From positions 16,697-80,696 of the forward strand of contig NZ_UCNN01000013.1 of assembly GCF_900473935.1 (NCBI RefSeq): DNA of 64,000 bases, read 5' to 3'. The notes below the pieces were generated by a model. The model made no database searches, was not told the DNA's origin, and was given only the letters and a program-made list of their open reading frames with translations. Below are positions 39,772 to 48,596 of the stretch, in pieces (positions within the stretch are counted from its first letter, which is position 1; each line of letters opens with the position of its first letter). Source of the stretch: Synechococcus sp. UW105 (GTDB lineage Bacteria > Cyanobacteriota > Cyanobacteriia > PCC-6307 > Cyanobiaceae). Position numbers and translations under genes: made by a program.

Positions 39772-41076
39772 TCACCCAGTGTGGAACAGATCGACGAGTC
39801 CTGCCGTATGCAGGGCCGTGAGCGCCCGCACCAGGGCCAGTTCCACATGGGTGCGATGGGTACCGCCTTGCACGTAAAGGTTGAAAGGCTCGCGCAGCGG
39901 AGCATCAGCGGAGAACTCACTGGTACTGCCATCGATGAACGTTCCACCGGCCATCACCAAATCACTGGCGTAGCCAGGCATCGCCGCCGGCACAGGGTCG
40001 AGATACGAACCGATCGGCGAACAGGCTTGAAAGGCCCGGCACACCACCTTCAGGGCCTCGGGATCACCCAGCTGCACCGCCTGGATGAGATCGCTGCGAG
40101 CAGCACCGGCCTGGGGTTGCACCGCATAGCCAAGCGCAGAAAAGGTCTCGGCCACCAGATCGGCACCGATGAGCGCCTCTGCCACCATCTGCGGAGCAAG
40201 AAACAGTCCCTGCAGAAGCAAACGATGTAGATCAAAGCCCGTGCCACCCTCGCTGCCGATCCCGGGAGCGGTCAGACGGCAACAAGCCTGCTCCACCAGA
40301 TCGGCCCGGCCGGCTACATAGCCACCGCCTGGGGCGATGGTGCCGCCCAGATTCTTAATCAGCGAACCGGCCACCAGATCCGCTCCCACGGCTGGGGGCT
40401 CCTGATCTTCAACCAGCTCGCCATAACAGTTGTCGACGAAACAAACGCAATCGGGCTGACGGCGATGAATCCGTTCGCACAGGCGGCCGATCGTCTCCAC
40501 CGACAGCGAAGGGCGCCAGCTGTAGCCGCAGCTGCGTTGGATCAGGATCAAGCGCCGGGGGATCTCAAGCGCTCGATCCAGAGCCTGTTCATCCACCTCT
40601 CCAGCGGCCTCTGCTGAAGAGGTGAGCTCAAGCTGGTCATAAGCCACCCCAAATTCCGCCAGTGACCCCTGGCCAGACCCACGCAGGCCAATCACCTCTT
40701 CCAGCGTGTCGTAAGGCCGACCGGTAATTGCCAGCATCCGGTCACCGGGGCGAAGCACACCGAACAGAGCAGCGGCGATGGCATGGGTGCCGCTCACAAA
40801 CTGCAGTCGCACAGCCGCGGTCTCTGCACCGAGCACCCGGGCGAACACCCGATCCAGCACCTGCCGGCCCTGATCACCATGGCCATAGCCCGTGAGCGAA
40901 GCGAAATGCTGGGTGCCGACGCGTTCGGCAGCAAAGGCCGCAAGCACCCGCTCCAATCGGGGCATCACCGCGGCTGTGCGCTGTGCCGACTGGGCCACCA
41001 AGCGCTCTCTCGCCGCTGCCACCAGAGCCCTGGCCCGTTGCTGCACCGCCTGGGGATCGAGCTGCTGAGAAACCAT
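39772..41076 (-). CDS. Methionine gamma-lyase/aluminium-resistance family PLP enzyme
   Basis: A 434-residue fold-I PLP protein. The cofactor lysine is in AGSLIKNLGG, the aspartate ahead of it in CVCFVDNCYGELVE, and the N-terminal loop FASLTGYGHGDQGR is typical of this cystathionine-lyase-like family. Members are annotated as aluminium resistance protein or methionine gamma-lyase, with little direct biochemistry in cyanobacteria. It leads the group with gcvH and gcvP (24-base gap), so a link to amino-acid or one-carbon turnover is possible. Confidence 0.88.
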   Translation of the reverse strand: MVSQQLDPQAVQQRARALVAAARERLVAQSAQRTAAVMPRLERVLAAFAAERVGTQHFASLTGYGHGDQGRQVLDRVFARVLGAETAAVRLQFVSGTHAIAAALFGVLRPGDRMLAITGRPYDTLEEVIGLRGSGQGSLAEFGVAYDQLELTSSAEAAGEVDEQALDRALEIPRRLILIQRSCGYSWRPSLSVETIGRLCERIHRRQPDCVCFVDNCYGELVEDQEPPAVGADLVAGSLIKNLGGTIAPGGGYVAGRADLVEQACCRLTAPGIGSEGGTGFDLHRLLLQGLFLAPQMVAEALIGADLVAETFSALGYAVQPQAGAARSDLIQAVQLGDPEALKVVCRAFQACSPIGSYLDPVPAAMPGYASDLVMAGGTFIDGSTSEFSADAPLREPFNLYVQGGTHRTHVELALVRALTALHTAGLVDLFHTG

Positions 41077-41204
41077 GAACAGCGCCTGGGATCCGTGCTG
41101 GTCGTTACATCATGCAGCGCTCTCCTACATTCATTTCTCCTACCGACCGCCTTGGAGCTCCGGGTTACCGCAGCAACAGACGGATTCGGTTCGTGGAGAT
41201 CTCC

Positions 41205-42116
41205 TTGGTCACAACCTCTCCGGCGTCTACCCCCTCCGAACGCGAGCTGCGCATTCGCGCGGCACTGATGGCCCCCCGAGAACCGCTGCCGCGCAAGCAG
41301 CGCAAGCTCAAGAGCGGCACCACCTCCTTCATGCTGGTAATGCACGTGCTGGCCACAGTGGCGCTGTTGCCACGGTTCTGGAGCTGGCAAGCGGTGGTGG
41401 CCTTTGCAGTTCTGTACTGGACCACGGTGTTAGGGGTGACCTTGGGGCTGCACCGTCTGGTGGCGCATCGCAGCTTCGAGGTGCCGCATTGGCTTGAACG
41501 CGTGCTTGTGCTGATGGGCACCTTGGCCTGCCAGAGCGGACCGATCGACTGGGTGGCCTTGCACCGCCATCACCATAAATTTTCCGATCAGCCCAACGAC
41601 CATCACGACGCCGGTCGGGGGCTTTGGTGGAGCCACAGCGAGTGGATGCTGCATGAGATTCCTGCCCTGGAACACAAGGAACGCTTTGCTGGCGATCTGC
41701 TCAGCGATCCCTTTTACTTCTGGCTCGATCGCTGGTTCCTTCTCCCCCAGATACCGCTGGGTTTGGCCCTTTACTGGTACGGAGAAGCAGCCCAGGTGCA
41801 TGGCGGTGGCCTTGGCCTGGTGCTGTGGGCGATTCCCTTGCGCCTCGTGGTCGTCTACCACGTCACCTGGTTGGTGAATTCGGCCACCCACGCCTTCGGT
41901 TACCGCAATTTCGACTGCCCCGATCTGTCACGCAACTGCTGGTGGGTGGCGATTCTCTCCTTCGGTGAGGGATGGCATAACAACCATCACGCCCACCCGG
42001 CGAGTGCGCGCCATGGCCTGCGCTGGTTCGAATTTGACATCACCTGGATGCACATTCGCCTATTGCGCCGCCTCGGCCTCACCCGCCGGGTACGCCAGGC
42101 CCGCTATGCCCCCTGA
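41205..42116 (+). CDS. Acyl-lipid desaturase (delta-9 type), paralogue 1
   Basis: A 303-residue membrane di-iron desaturase. It has the three histidine boxes HRLVAHRS, HRHHHKFSDQ and EGWHNNHHAHP, and four hydrophobic segments. Such enzymes introduce a double bond into acyl chains of membrane lipids. I chose the TTG at 41205 because a GGAG sits about 7 bases upstream and the resulting MVTTSPASTP parallels the start of the second paralogue; an ATG at 41112 keeps the frame open further. It is convergent with the gene at 42150. The second paralogue lies about 850 bases downstream. Confidence 0.93.
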   Translation: MVTTSPASTPSERELRIRAALMAPREPLPRKQRKLKSGTTSFMLVMHVLATVALLPRFWSWQAVVAFAVLYWTTVLGVTLGLHRLVAHRSFEVPHWLERVLVLMGTLACQSGPIDWVALHRHHHKFSDQPNDHHDAGRGLWWSHSEWMLHEIPALEHKERFAGDLLSDPFYFWLDRWFLLPQIPLGLALYWYGEAAQVHGGGLGLVLWAIPLRLVVVYHVTWLVNSATHAFGYRNFDCPDLSRNCWWVAILSFGEGWHNNHHAHPASARHGLRWFEFDITWMHIRLLRRLGLTRRVRQARYAP

Positions 42117-42149
42117 GGGAGAACTCGAAGAGGTCTCCTTAGCGCAACT

Positions 42150-42911
42150 TCAATCCTTCGAAACAGCAGCCTGACTTTCTGGTTCAAGCTGCTTGGCGCG
42201 CGAACGCAGCTGAGCCAGAAACCCCTCCGCGCCGTGACGGCCAGATCCGCCAAGCTCCTGATAAGTGGCATAGAGATCCAGTAATTCGCCATCGAGCTCA
42301 TCGGAGCTGTAATCCCGCATACCAGCCATCACTGCCGCAAAGCGTTCCCGTCGCTGGCTCTTACTCACCGGGTAAGCGGCCATCACTTGATCGCGGCAGA
42401 AACGCCAGCTACGAGCAGCGCAGAGCTGGTCAGCCAGAGCTGCGCTGAGAGCCGAGGCCTCCTCGGCGTCAATCCGCCAATCAAAGCCAGGCGGCAATGG
42501 CGCCAGCCCTACAAAAATCTCGAACAAAGCACCGGCACCGAGAGGCTGACCAGTGCCGTTCACCAAGGGAGCATGACCATCAGCCAGCACTTGCAACAAC
42601 TCGGGATGCACCTCCTGAAGGTGCTCACGAATCGGATCGAGCCCTTCCAAGAGAACGGCATTGGCCTGACCAAGAGCCAAAAACACCTCGGGGCCTGGCG
42701 CTGCCAACTTGCCGTTGCGGAGATTTGAGATCTGAGAGTTGTGCACCCGGCCCAGATCAAGAGCCTCAGCCAACGCTGGCAGCACCTTGTGGGACCAGCC
42801 GTTGCGCTCATGCCAGACGTGCACAAGGTGGGCCATGGCTCGGCGACCTTCTTCCAGTCGCTCCCGGTAACCCTTGGTCACACAATCAGACCCAGAACTG
42901 GAAGCAGTCAC
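42150..42911 (-). CDS. Conserved protein with probable helix-turn-helix, between two desaturases
   Basis: A 253-residue protein of unknown role. Residues about 27-80 (HVWHERNGWSHKVLPALAEA, then VHNSQISNLRNGKLAAPGPE) look like an XRE/phage-repressor-type helix-turn-helix, with SQISNLRNGKL as the recognition part. The rest is helical and has no family I recognise. It is divergent from the downstream desaturase (51-base gap) and convergent with the upstream one, so it could regulate desaturation; that is inference from position only. Confidence 0.6.
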   Translation of the reverse strand: MTASSSGSDCVTKGYRERLEEGRRAMAHLVHVWHERNGWSHKVLPALAEALDLGRVHNSQISNLRNGKLAAPGPEVFLALGQANAVLLEGLDPIREHLQEVHPELLQVLADGHAPLVNGTGQPLGAGALFEIFVGLAPLPPGFDWRIDAEEASALSAALADQLCAARSWRFCRDQVMAAYPVSKSQRRERFAAVMAGMRDYSSDELDGELLDLYATYQELGGSGRHGAEGFLAQLRSRAKQLEPESQAAVSKD

Positions 42912-42938
42912 TTGATACGGATCCTTATCGCCTATAGT
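42912..42938 (+). promoter_or_regulatory. Possible sigma-70-type promoter of the second desaturase
   Basis: TTGATA (42912-42917) and TATAGT (42933-42938) are 15 bases apart, 25 bases before the ATG at 42963, in the short divergent gap. Spacing is a little short and the leader would be under 20 bases, so support is modest. Confidence 0.3.
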
Positions 42939-42962
42939 TTGGAGAAAGCAATCGGATCAGCA

Positions 42963-43895
42963 ATGACATCCTGTGTGATCACGACGCCATCTCCTCCGAG
43001 CAGGCCTACAGCTTCGCACGAAGCTTTGAAGCTTGCAGAGCGCTTACAACAGCCCCGCAAGGGGCACAAAGCCGTTGAGCCTGATCAGGCAAAGCGCTGG
43101 GGAACGATCGGATTCATGATCGCGATCCACGCCCTGTCGATTGTGGCCTTGCTGCCCCGCTTCTGGAGCTGGCAAGCCGTCACCTGCTTGTTGATTCTCT
43201 ACTGGATCACCGCCTGCCTAGGCGTGACGCTTGGCTATCACCGTCTGCTGTCACATCGATCCTTCCGGGTCCCAACCTGGCTGGAGCGCTTCTTCGCCAC
43301 CTGCGGCGCCCTCAGCTGTCAGCACGGCCCCATCGACTGGGTTGGCCTGCATCGCCACCACCACAAGTTTTCCGATACGGATGCTGATCACCACAACAGT
43401 CACCGCGGCTTCTGGTGGAGTCACATGGGATGGATGTTCCAGCCCATTGCGGCCATGCAAGCGGTGCCACGCCTGAGTGGCGACCTCAGCAGCGATCCCT
43501 ATTACCGCTGGCTCAACACCAATTTCCTGCTGCTGCAACTGCCCCTGGCGATGCTGCTGTTCTGGATTGGCAACATCAGTGGCGTCGGCGGCTGGGCCCT
43601 CGTGCTCTGGGGAGTTCCCCTGCGCCTGGTGGTCGTGTATCACGTCACCTGGTTGGTCAATTCCGCCACCCACTGCTGGGGCAGCGTGGCTTATGAGAGC
43701 GGTGATGCGTCCCGCAATAACAAATGGGTCGCCGCCTTGACCTTCGGCGAGGGCTGGCACAACAACCATCACGCCTTTCCCCATTCCGCCCGTCACGGTC
43801 TTCAGCCCGGGCAGATTGACCTCACCTGGGAACACATCCGACTGATGCGAACGCTCGGACTGGCCAGCCAAATTCGCCTGCCGGTCACGTCGTAA
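42963..43895 (+). CDS. desC: Acyl-lipid desaturase (delta-9 type), paralogue 2
   Basis: A 310-residue membrane desaturase with histidine boxes HRLLSHRS, HRHHHKFSDT and EGWHNNHHAFPHS, very similar to the gene at 41205 throughout the catalytic core but with a distinct N-terminus (MTSCVITTPSPPSRPTASHE). DesC-type enzymes make the first, delta-9, double bond in cyanobacterial glycerolipids and matter for cold acclimation. The start at 42963 fits the divergent promoter region. It is followed after 41 bases by rplI. Confidence 0.9.
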   Translation: MTSCVITTPSPPSRPTASHEALKLAERLQQPRKGHKAVEPDQAKRWGTIGFMIAIHALSIVALLPRFWSWQAVTCLLILYWITACLGVTLGYHRLLSHRSFRVPTWLERFFATCGALSCQHGPIDWVGLHRHHHKFSDTDADHHNSHRGFWWSHMGWMFQPIAAMQAVPRLSGDLSSDPYYRWLNTNFLLLQLPLAMLLFWIGNISGVGGWALVLWGVPLRLVVVYHVTWLVNSATHCWGSVAYESGDASRNNKWVAALTFGEGWHNNHHAFPHSARHGLQPGQIDLTWEHIRLMRTLGLASQIRLPVTS

Positions 43896-43936
43896 AGTTG
43901 CCGATCGCTCAATAGACGCTGTAACGGATCGATCCC

Positions 43937-44395
43937 ATGGCCAAGCGCGTACAAGTCGTTCTGAATGAGGACGTTCTCAGCCTCGGCCGGGACGGAGACA
44001 TGGTGGAAGTAGCTCCCGGCTATGCCCGCAACTTCCTCCTTCCCTTCGGCAAGGCCGTACCCGTGACGCCTGCCGTGATGAAGCAGGTGGAGCACCGTCG
44101 CGCCAAGGAGGCCGAGCGTCAGGCTGCCCTCAAGCAAGACGCCGTGGCCTTCCGCACCGCCCTTGACACCATCGGACGCTTCACCGTTAAGAAGCAGACC
44201 GGTGATGACGATGTGCTGTTCGGAACGGTCACCAACGGTGACGTGGCCGAAGCAATTGAAACCGCCACCAAGAAGGAAGTGGATCGTCGCGACATCACCG
44301 TGCCCGACATTCATCGCACTGGTAACTACAAAGTGCAGGTGAAGCTGCACAGCGAAGTCACCGCTGAGATCAACCTGGAAGTGGTCAGCTACTGA
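43937..44395 (+). CDS. rplI: 50S ribosomal protein L9
   Basis: A 152-residue ribosomal protein. It has the L9 N-terminal domain ([34 protein letters not shown]), the long connecting helix rich in Lys, Arg and Glu, and the C-terminal RNA-binding domain ending in the [16 protein letters not shown] strand. Length and motifs are normal. A hairpin terminator follows before dnaB. Confidence 0.98.
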   Translation: MAKRVQVVLNEDVLSLGRDGDMVEVAPGYARNFLLPFGKAVPVTPAVMKQVEHRRAKEAERQAALKQDAVAFRTALDTIGRFTVKKQTGDDDVLFGTVTNGDVAEAIETATKKEVDRRDITVPDIHRTGNYKVQVKLHSEVTAEINLEVVSY

Positions 44396-44432
44396 GCCTC
44401 ACCGAGGTCTGAATCACATCAGGCCGTCACAT

Positions 44433-44475
44433 CCCACTCTGTTGCATGCTCTCAAGTGCGCCAGAGTGGGTTTTC
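44433..44475 (+). terminator. Rho-independent terminator after rplI
   Basis: Nine-base perfect arms CCCACTCTG (44433-44441) and CAGAGTGGG (44462-44470) enclose a 20-base loop and are followed by TTTTCGCTTTT. It lies 37 bases past the rplI stop. Confidence 0.75.
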
Positions 44476-44496
44476 GCTTTTGATTGGCCAACCGCC

Positions 44497-45915
44497 ATGG
44501 TGACCGCCCCCTTGTCTGAACCCGGCGGCGAGTCCACCGAAGGCGGTCGCCGTGGCTTCGGCAAATCACGCCAACGCGATGAGCCCAATTTCGAGGCCCT
44601 GCCCGACTCCGTACCACCTCAAAACGTTGAGGCAGAGGAAGCAGTCTTGGGTGGAATCCTGCTTGACCCGGATGCCATCGGCCGCGTGGCCGATGTGCTG
44701 CAACCCGAGGCCTTTTATCTGAATGCCCACCGGGAGATCTTCCGCACGGCGGTGATGCTCCACAGCCAGGGCAAACCCACCGACCTCACCGCCATGACGG
44801 CATGGCTGGCCGACACGGGCGCCCTCGACAAGGTGGGAGGCAGCGCCCGCTTGGTTGAGCTGGTGGAGCGGGTGGCCTCCACCGCCTCGATCGAGCAGGT
44901 GGCACGCCTCGTCATGGATAAGTTCCTGCGCCGCCAACTGATCCGCTCCGGCAATGAAGTGATTCAGCTGGGCTTCGACCAAAGCCTGCCGATGGAACAG
45001 GTGCTCGACAAGGCAGAACAAACGATCTTCGCCATCAGCCAGGAGAAGCCCTCCAAGGGCCTCACCCCAACGGCTGAGATCCTCACCAGCACCTTCAACG
45101 AAATCGAGAGCCGTTCCCTCGGCACCTCCGTGGCAGGGATCCCGGTCAACTTTTACGACCTGGATGCCATGACCCAGGGCCTGCAACGCAGCGATCTGAT
45201 CATCGTAGCCGGCCGCCCTGCCATGGGCAAAACATCCATCGTGCTCAACCTGGCCAAAAACGTGGCCCAGCTCCACGACCTGCCGGTCTGCGTATTCAGC
45301 CTGGAGATGAGCAAGGAGCAGCTCACCTACAGGCTCTTGTCGATGGAGGTAGGGATTGAAGCAGGCCGATTACGCACCGGCCGCCTGCAGCAAGAGGAAT
45401 GGCCGCTGCTCGGCCAAGGCATCAACACCCTTGGCCAGCTGCCGATCTTCATCGACGACAAACCCAACTCCGGCGTTCTGGAAATGCGCTCGCTCTGCCG
45501 GCGACTGATGGCTGAACAAGGCAAAGAGCTGGGTCTGGTGGTGATCGACTACCTCCAGCTGATGGAGGGCTCCAGCCCAGACAACCGCGTGCAGGAAATC
45601 TCGAGAATCACAAGAGCCCTCAAAGGCATGGCCCGAGAACTGAACGTGCCAGTAATCGCCCTCTCCCAGCTCAGCCGGGGCGTGGAATCACGCACGAACA
45701 AGCGCCCGATGCTCAGTGATCTGCGCGAATCAGGCTCGATTGAGCAAGACGCCGACCTGGTGCTAATGATCTATCGCGACGAGTACTACAACCCGGAAAC
45801 TCCAGACCGAGGCATCACTGAGGTGATCGTGACCAAACACCGCAACGGCCCCGTTGGCACGGTGAAGCTGCTGTTCGAACCGCAGTTCACCCGCTTCCGC
45901 AACCTGGCGGCTTAA
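44497..45915 (+). CDS. dnaB: Replicative DNA helicase DnaB
   Basis: A 472-residue hexameric helicase. The N-terminal primase-interacting domain (PPQNVEAEEAVLGGILLDPD) is followed by the RecA-like motor: Walker A in GRPAMGKTSIVLNLA, Walker B in GLVVIDYLQLMEG, and the SGSIEQDADLVLMIYRDEYY motif. No intein interrupts the motor, unlike some cyanobacterial DnaB genes. The ATG at 44497 gives a normal-length protein; 17 more codons upstream are open but overlap the rplI terminator. Confidence 0.97.
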   Translation: MVTAPLSEPGGESTEGGRRGFGKSRQRDEPNFEALPDSVPPQNVEAEEAVLGGILLDPDAIGRVADVLQPEAFYLNAHREIFRTAVMLHSQGKPTDLTAMTAWLADTGALDKVGGSARLVELVERVASTASIEQVARLVMDKFLRRQLIRSGNEVIQLGFDQSLPMEQVLDKAEQTIFAISQEKPSKGLTPTAEILTSTFNEIESRSLGTSVAGIPVNFYDLDAMTQGLQRSDLIIVAGRPAMGKTSIVLNLAKNVAQLHDLPVCVFSLEMSKEQLTYRLLSMEVGIEAGRLRTGRLQQEEWPLLGQGINTLGQLPIFIDDKPNSGVLEMRSLCRRLMAEQGKELGLVVIDYLQLMEGSSPDNRVQEISRITRALKGMARELNVPVIALSQLSRGVESRTNKRPMLSDLRESGSIEQDADLVLMIYRDEYYNPETPDRGITEVIVTKHRNGPVGTVKLLFEPQFTRFRNLAA

Positions 45916-45930
45916 GCCTGAGGTTGGAGC

Positions 45931-46155
45931 ATGTGGATTGGCCGCATCCTGCTGTTGGGCGTTGGCTCGTCATACCTGGCCCGTTGGTTCCTCAGCCCTC
46001 AAGCCCATCGCAATTACGTGGCCAGTTGGCTCAAGCTTCTGCATAAAACCACCCGCATCCTGCCGAGGGGGCAACATCGGCTCCGCCAGGTCGCCATTCG
46101 AATCTTCGAAGCCACACTGAGCCCCAGCAACCGCCGCAAAGCTATCAATCGCTGA
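45931..46155 (+). CDS. Small basic protein downstream of dnaB
   Basis: A 74-residue protein with a hydrophobic N-terminus (MWIGRILLLGVGSSYLARWF) and a basic remainder (pattern KTTRILPRGQHRLRQVAIRI). A GGAG lies about 4 bases before the ATG, and it starts 15 bases after dnaB, so co-expression is likely. No family is recognised. It may be a membrane-attached small protein. Confidence 0.55.
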   Translation: MWIGRILLLGVGSSYLARWFLSPQAHRNYVASWLKLLHKTTRILPRGQHRLRQVAIRIFEATLSPSNRRKAINR

Positions 46156-46235
46156 CGCGTGAACAAAAACACATCGCCAAAGTGACGCAAGGGCCATAAA
46201 AGTACCTTGACGTTCTGATTCCTTGATGGCTCACG

Positions 46236-47171
46236 GTGAAGGTTTTGGAGGCCCCTTTCCTGAGCTGCGCTGAGCTGAAGGAGCTGTTTCAGCCCCTTTC
46301 ACCCAACCTCGCCGCCTTGCAATTAAGCGAAGGCCGGCTACTAGGGAAACTGCAGATTTTCAACTTCGGCACTTTTCGCTGCACCCTGCTCGAAACCAAC
46401 CAAAGCTTGTTTCTCAGCGGCCAACGCAAGCCACAAGCCTGGACCCTGGCCATACCGCTGAACAACCCACTCCCGCACGATGCCTATCGCGCTCAAGGCG
46501 TGGTGATGCCTTGGCCGGGGCTGATGGGCTACAACATCCAGCTCAGCGATTTCGATCTACGCCTGCCTGCAGGCAGCCGGCTATGCACGTTGGTCATCGC
46601 CAAAGACGAGCTGCTAAAGCGTCATCCCCAACAAAGGGGCTCACTCACTCTGCAACGGTGGCAAAACACCAATCAGCTCGAATTGCGGGCAGATCATTCG
46701 AAGCAACTTCGCGATCAAATCGAGACCTTGATCAAGGAAGAGGGAAAAACAACCGACCCAAGCACAGCCGAGCGATTACTCAGTGCAGTGATCAACTGCT
46801 TTAAAGACGAAGAGGCTGAAACAAGAGCCATCAAAAAGCGCCAAGCCCGCCACACAGCAGCGATCGAAGTGCTGCATTGGTGCCATACCAACCCTTACCA
46901 AAGCATCACGGTCAATGCCCTCAGTGAGCTGTTGTACCAATCGCGAACGTCCCTGTTCAAGGGATGCAAGGAACATTTCAACCGCACACCACTGGAAGTG
47001 CAGCGTGCCGTCCGCCTCGACTGCGTGCGCGATCTGCTGCTGAAGCCAAACAAACGCGATCAACTCGGCCTCAAGGGAATCAAACAGGTAGCGCAGCACT
47101 ATGGCTTTACAAGCCATAGCCATTTCACACGCCGCTACAGCGTGGCCTTCGGCAAGCTTCCTCAACAATAA
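46236..47171 (+). CDS. AraC-family transcriptional regulator
   Basis: A 311-residue protein starting at GTG. The first 190 residues are an AraC-type sensor-like domain without a recognised ligand. Residues about 210-311 contain the tandem helix-turn-helix: SITVNALSELLYQSRTSLFK and then VAQHYGFTSHSHFTRRYSVA, the latter matching the AraC signature. It is the last normal gene before the glycan island. Its last 410 bases are duplicated at 61306-61716 as a gene fragment. The target is unknown; an island or adhesin role is plausible from position. Confidence 0.9.
   Translation: MKVLEAPFLSCAELKELFQPLSPNLAALQLSEGRLLGKLQIFNFGTFRCTLLETNQSLFLSGQRKPQAWTLAIPLNNPLPHDAYRAQGVVMPWPGLMGYNIQLSDFDLRLPAGSRLCTLVIAKDELLKRHPQQRGSLTLQRWQNTNQLELRADHSKQLRDQIETLIKEEGKTTDPSTAERLLSAVINCFKDEEAETRAIKKRQARHTAAIEVLHWCHTNPYQSITVNALSELLYQSRTSLFKGCKEHFNRTPLEVQRAVRLDCVRDLLLKPNKRDQLGLKGIKQVAQHYGFTSHSHFTRRYSVAFGKLPQQ
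46755..47165 (+). repeat. Direct repeat, left copy (AraC 3' region)
   Basis: This stretch of the AraC gene recurs in the same orientation at 61306-61716 with about 23 differences counted by eye. The two copies flank the glycan island. Similarity fades before 46755 and stops at the final codons. Confidence 0.9.
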
Positions 47172-48596
47172 TGCTGGGGTAAAAATCGCTCATCTAGCCA
47201 TCAGTTGTCGCCTGCAAAATCAACCAAGGAGATCACAATCCATAGGATGCTGGAGCCAACCTGATGCGATTTCTCAAAATCATTGACAGCCAGAAAACGA
47301 GCTACATTCTACTGCACTACATAGACGTGTTTGCGGAGCAAAAGAGGAGACACATTTGCTCGCAATCGCCGGGGCAGGTAGAGAAAACTAAATTCAATAA
47401 AACAACTCAGCGGCCTGAAACTAATAGTGCATGCAAAAGCAAATCGATCGCGGCCAGGGCGAGCCGAGTTGCGACAGTATATTCGATGATCGGCAGAACC
47501 AGACCAACGCTCTACTACCAGTCAACACCCATTCTTGAATCTACTCTCCGAACAATGTCCCAGACTACTGCAATCTTACTGAAATCAGAACAGAGCAGTA
47601 AGCACTAGAGGGTGGAATAGAAGGACAAAAAGGGGATTCCTATAAAGCCTGATCGAAAGAAATATCTTTGTCAAATGAATGGAATTCTTATCGACCAGAA
47701 CCACCTCAGCATAGGAACAGACGAGTTATCATAGCAATTACATGCTTAGTGAATCTCCATGAAGTTGGAATGCTAGATCGGATCAGGACGAACTACATCA
47801 TGCATGTCCACCTGCAGAAAGAATTTTCGAACGAATAACTAACGTGGATCTATTCTCCATGAAAGCACTCTGCGATACACGCTTCAATAGCCATGAAACG
47901 CACTTGTGCCTAGATTCTCGATCGCCTGGGGACGACTTTTGGGTGTAGCTACAACCCAGAGATCCTTATCTTATCCCTAGACAGCCAATTCAAATTTTAT
48001 CCCTTTGAGGCAAGGCTGCGTGCAGCGGAGATCGAGATCAGCCGATCAGGCAGGAGGCGTTACCACGACAAAAGTAATGCAAAAGGCCATGAGACCAGTT
48101 TGAAGATGCAACAGAAGCCATCTGGGCAAAGCCGTATAAAGATAAATCAACATGCCTAAGCGATAGCTTGTGAGCAAAGATCAACCCCACCTCATGCATG
48201 AACAGACAACCTTATTGGAAACAACAGATGCTCTTAGAAGCGAAACTAAACATCAGATCAAATCTGAAAAGTGCTGTTGAGGCTGGCGAGGATCAAGTCG
48301 CAATAAGCAGAATTACGGAGCAATAGGCTAACTCCTCACTTGCCATGGATGAACATCCTATGACATAACGCCGTCAAACAAAGCAGCGCGCCAATCCATT
48401 AGACAAGTGTTAACGATTATCAGCCTTGGCAAAAACAAGAATTATCAAAGACCTAATCGAGCGCGATAGCCATAGAGAGATGATTCACACATAAACGATA
48501 AGTGGCAGATTGAAGCAAAGAGGCAACTGGAAAAGTATTACGGATTAAGCAAATGCCACGTTTTAAAATTAAAAGACAAGGGAAATCAGCAAATGA
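47172..48596. other. Gene-free AT-rich stretch at the island's left edge
   Basis: About 1.4 kb with stop codons in all frames and no convincing gene. One 114-codon frame at 47264-47608 has no protein-like pattern. It probably represents decayed DNA at the island boundary; I could not identify any parent gene. Confidence 0.6.

Noticed and set aside
44497..45915. Intein in dnaB
   Set aside because: The helicase has normal length and its Walker motifs are contiguous.
47264..47608. 114-codon plus-strand frame in the gene-free stretch
   Set aside because: No ribosome-binding site, hydrophobic pattern or family similarity; composition is like the surrounding non-coding DNA.
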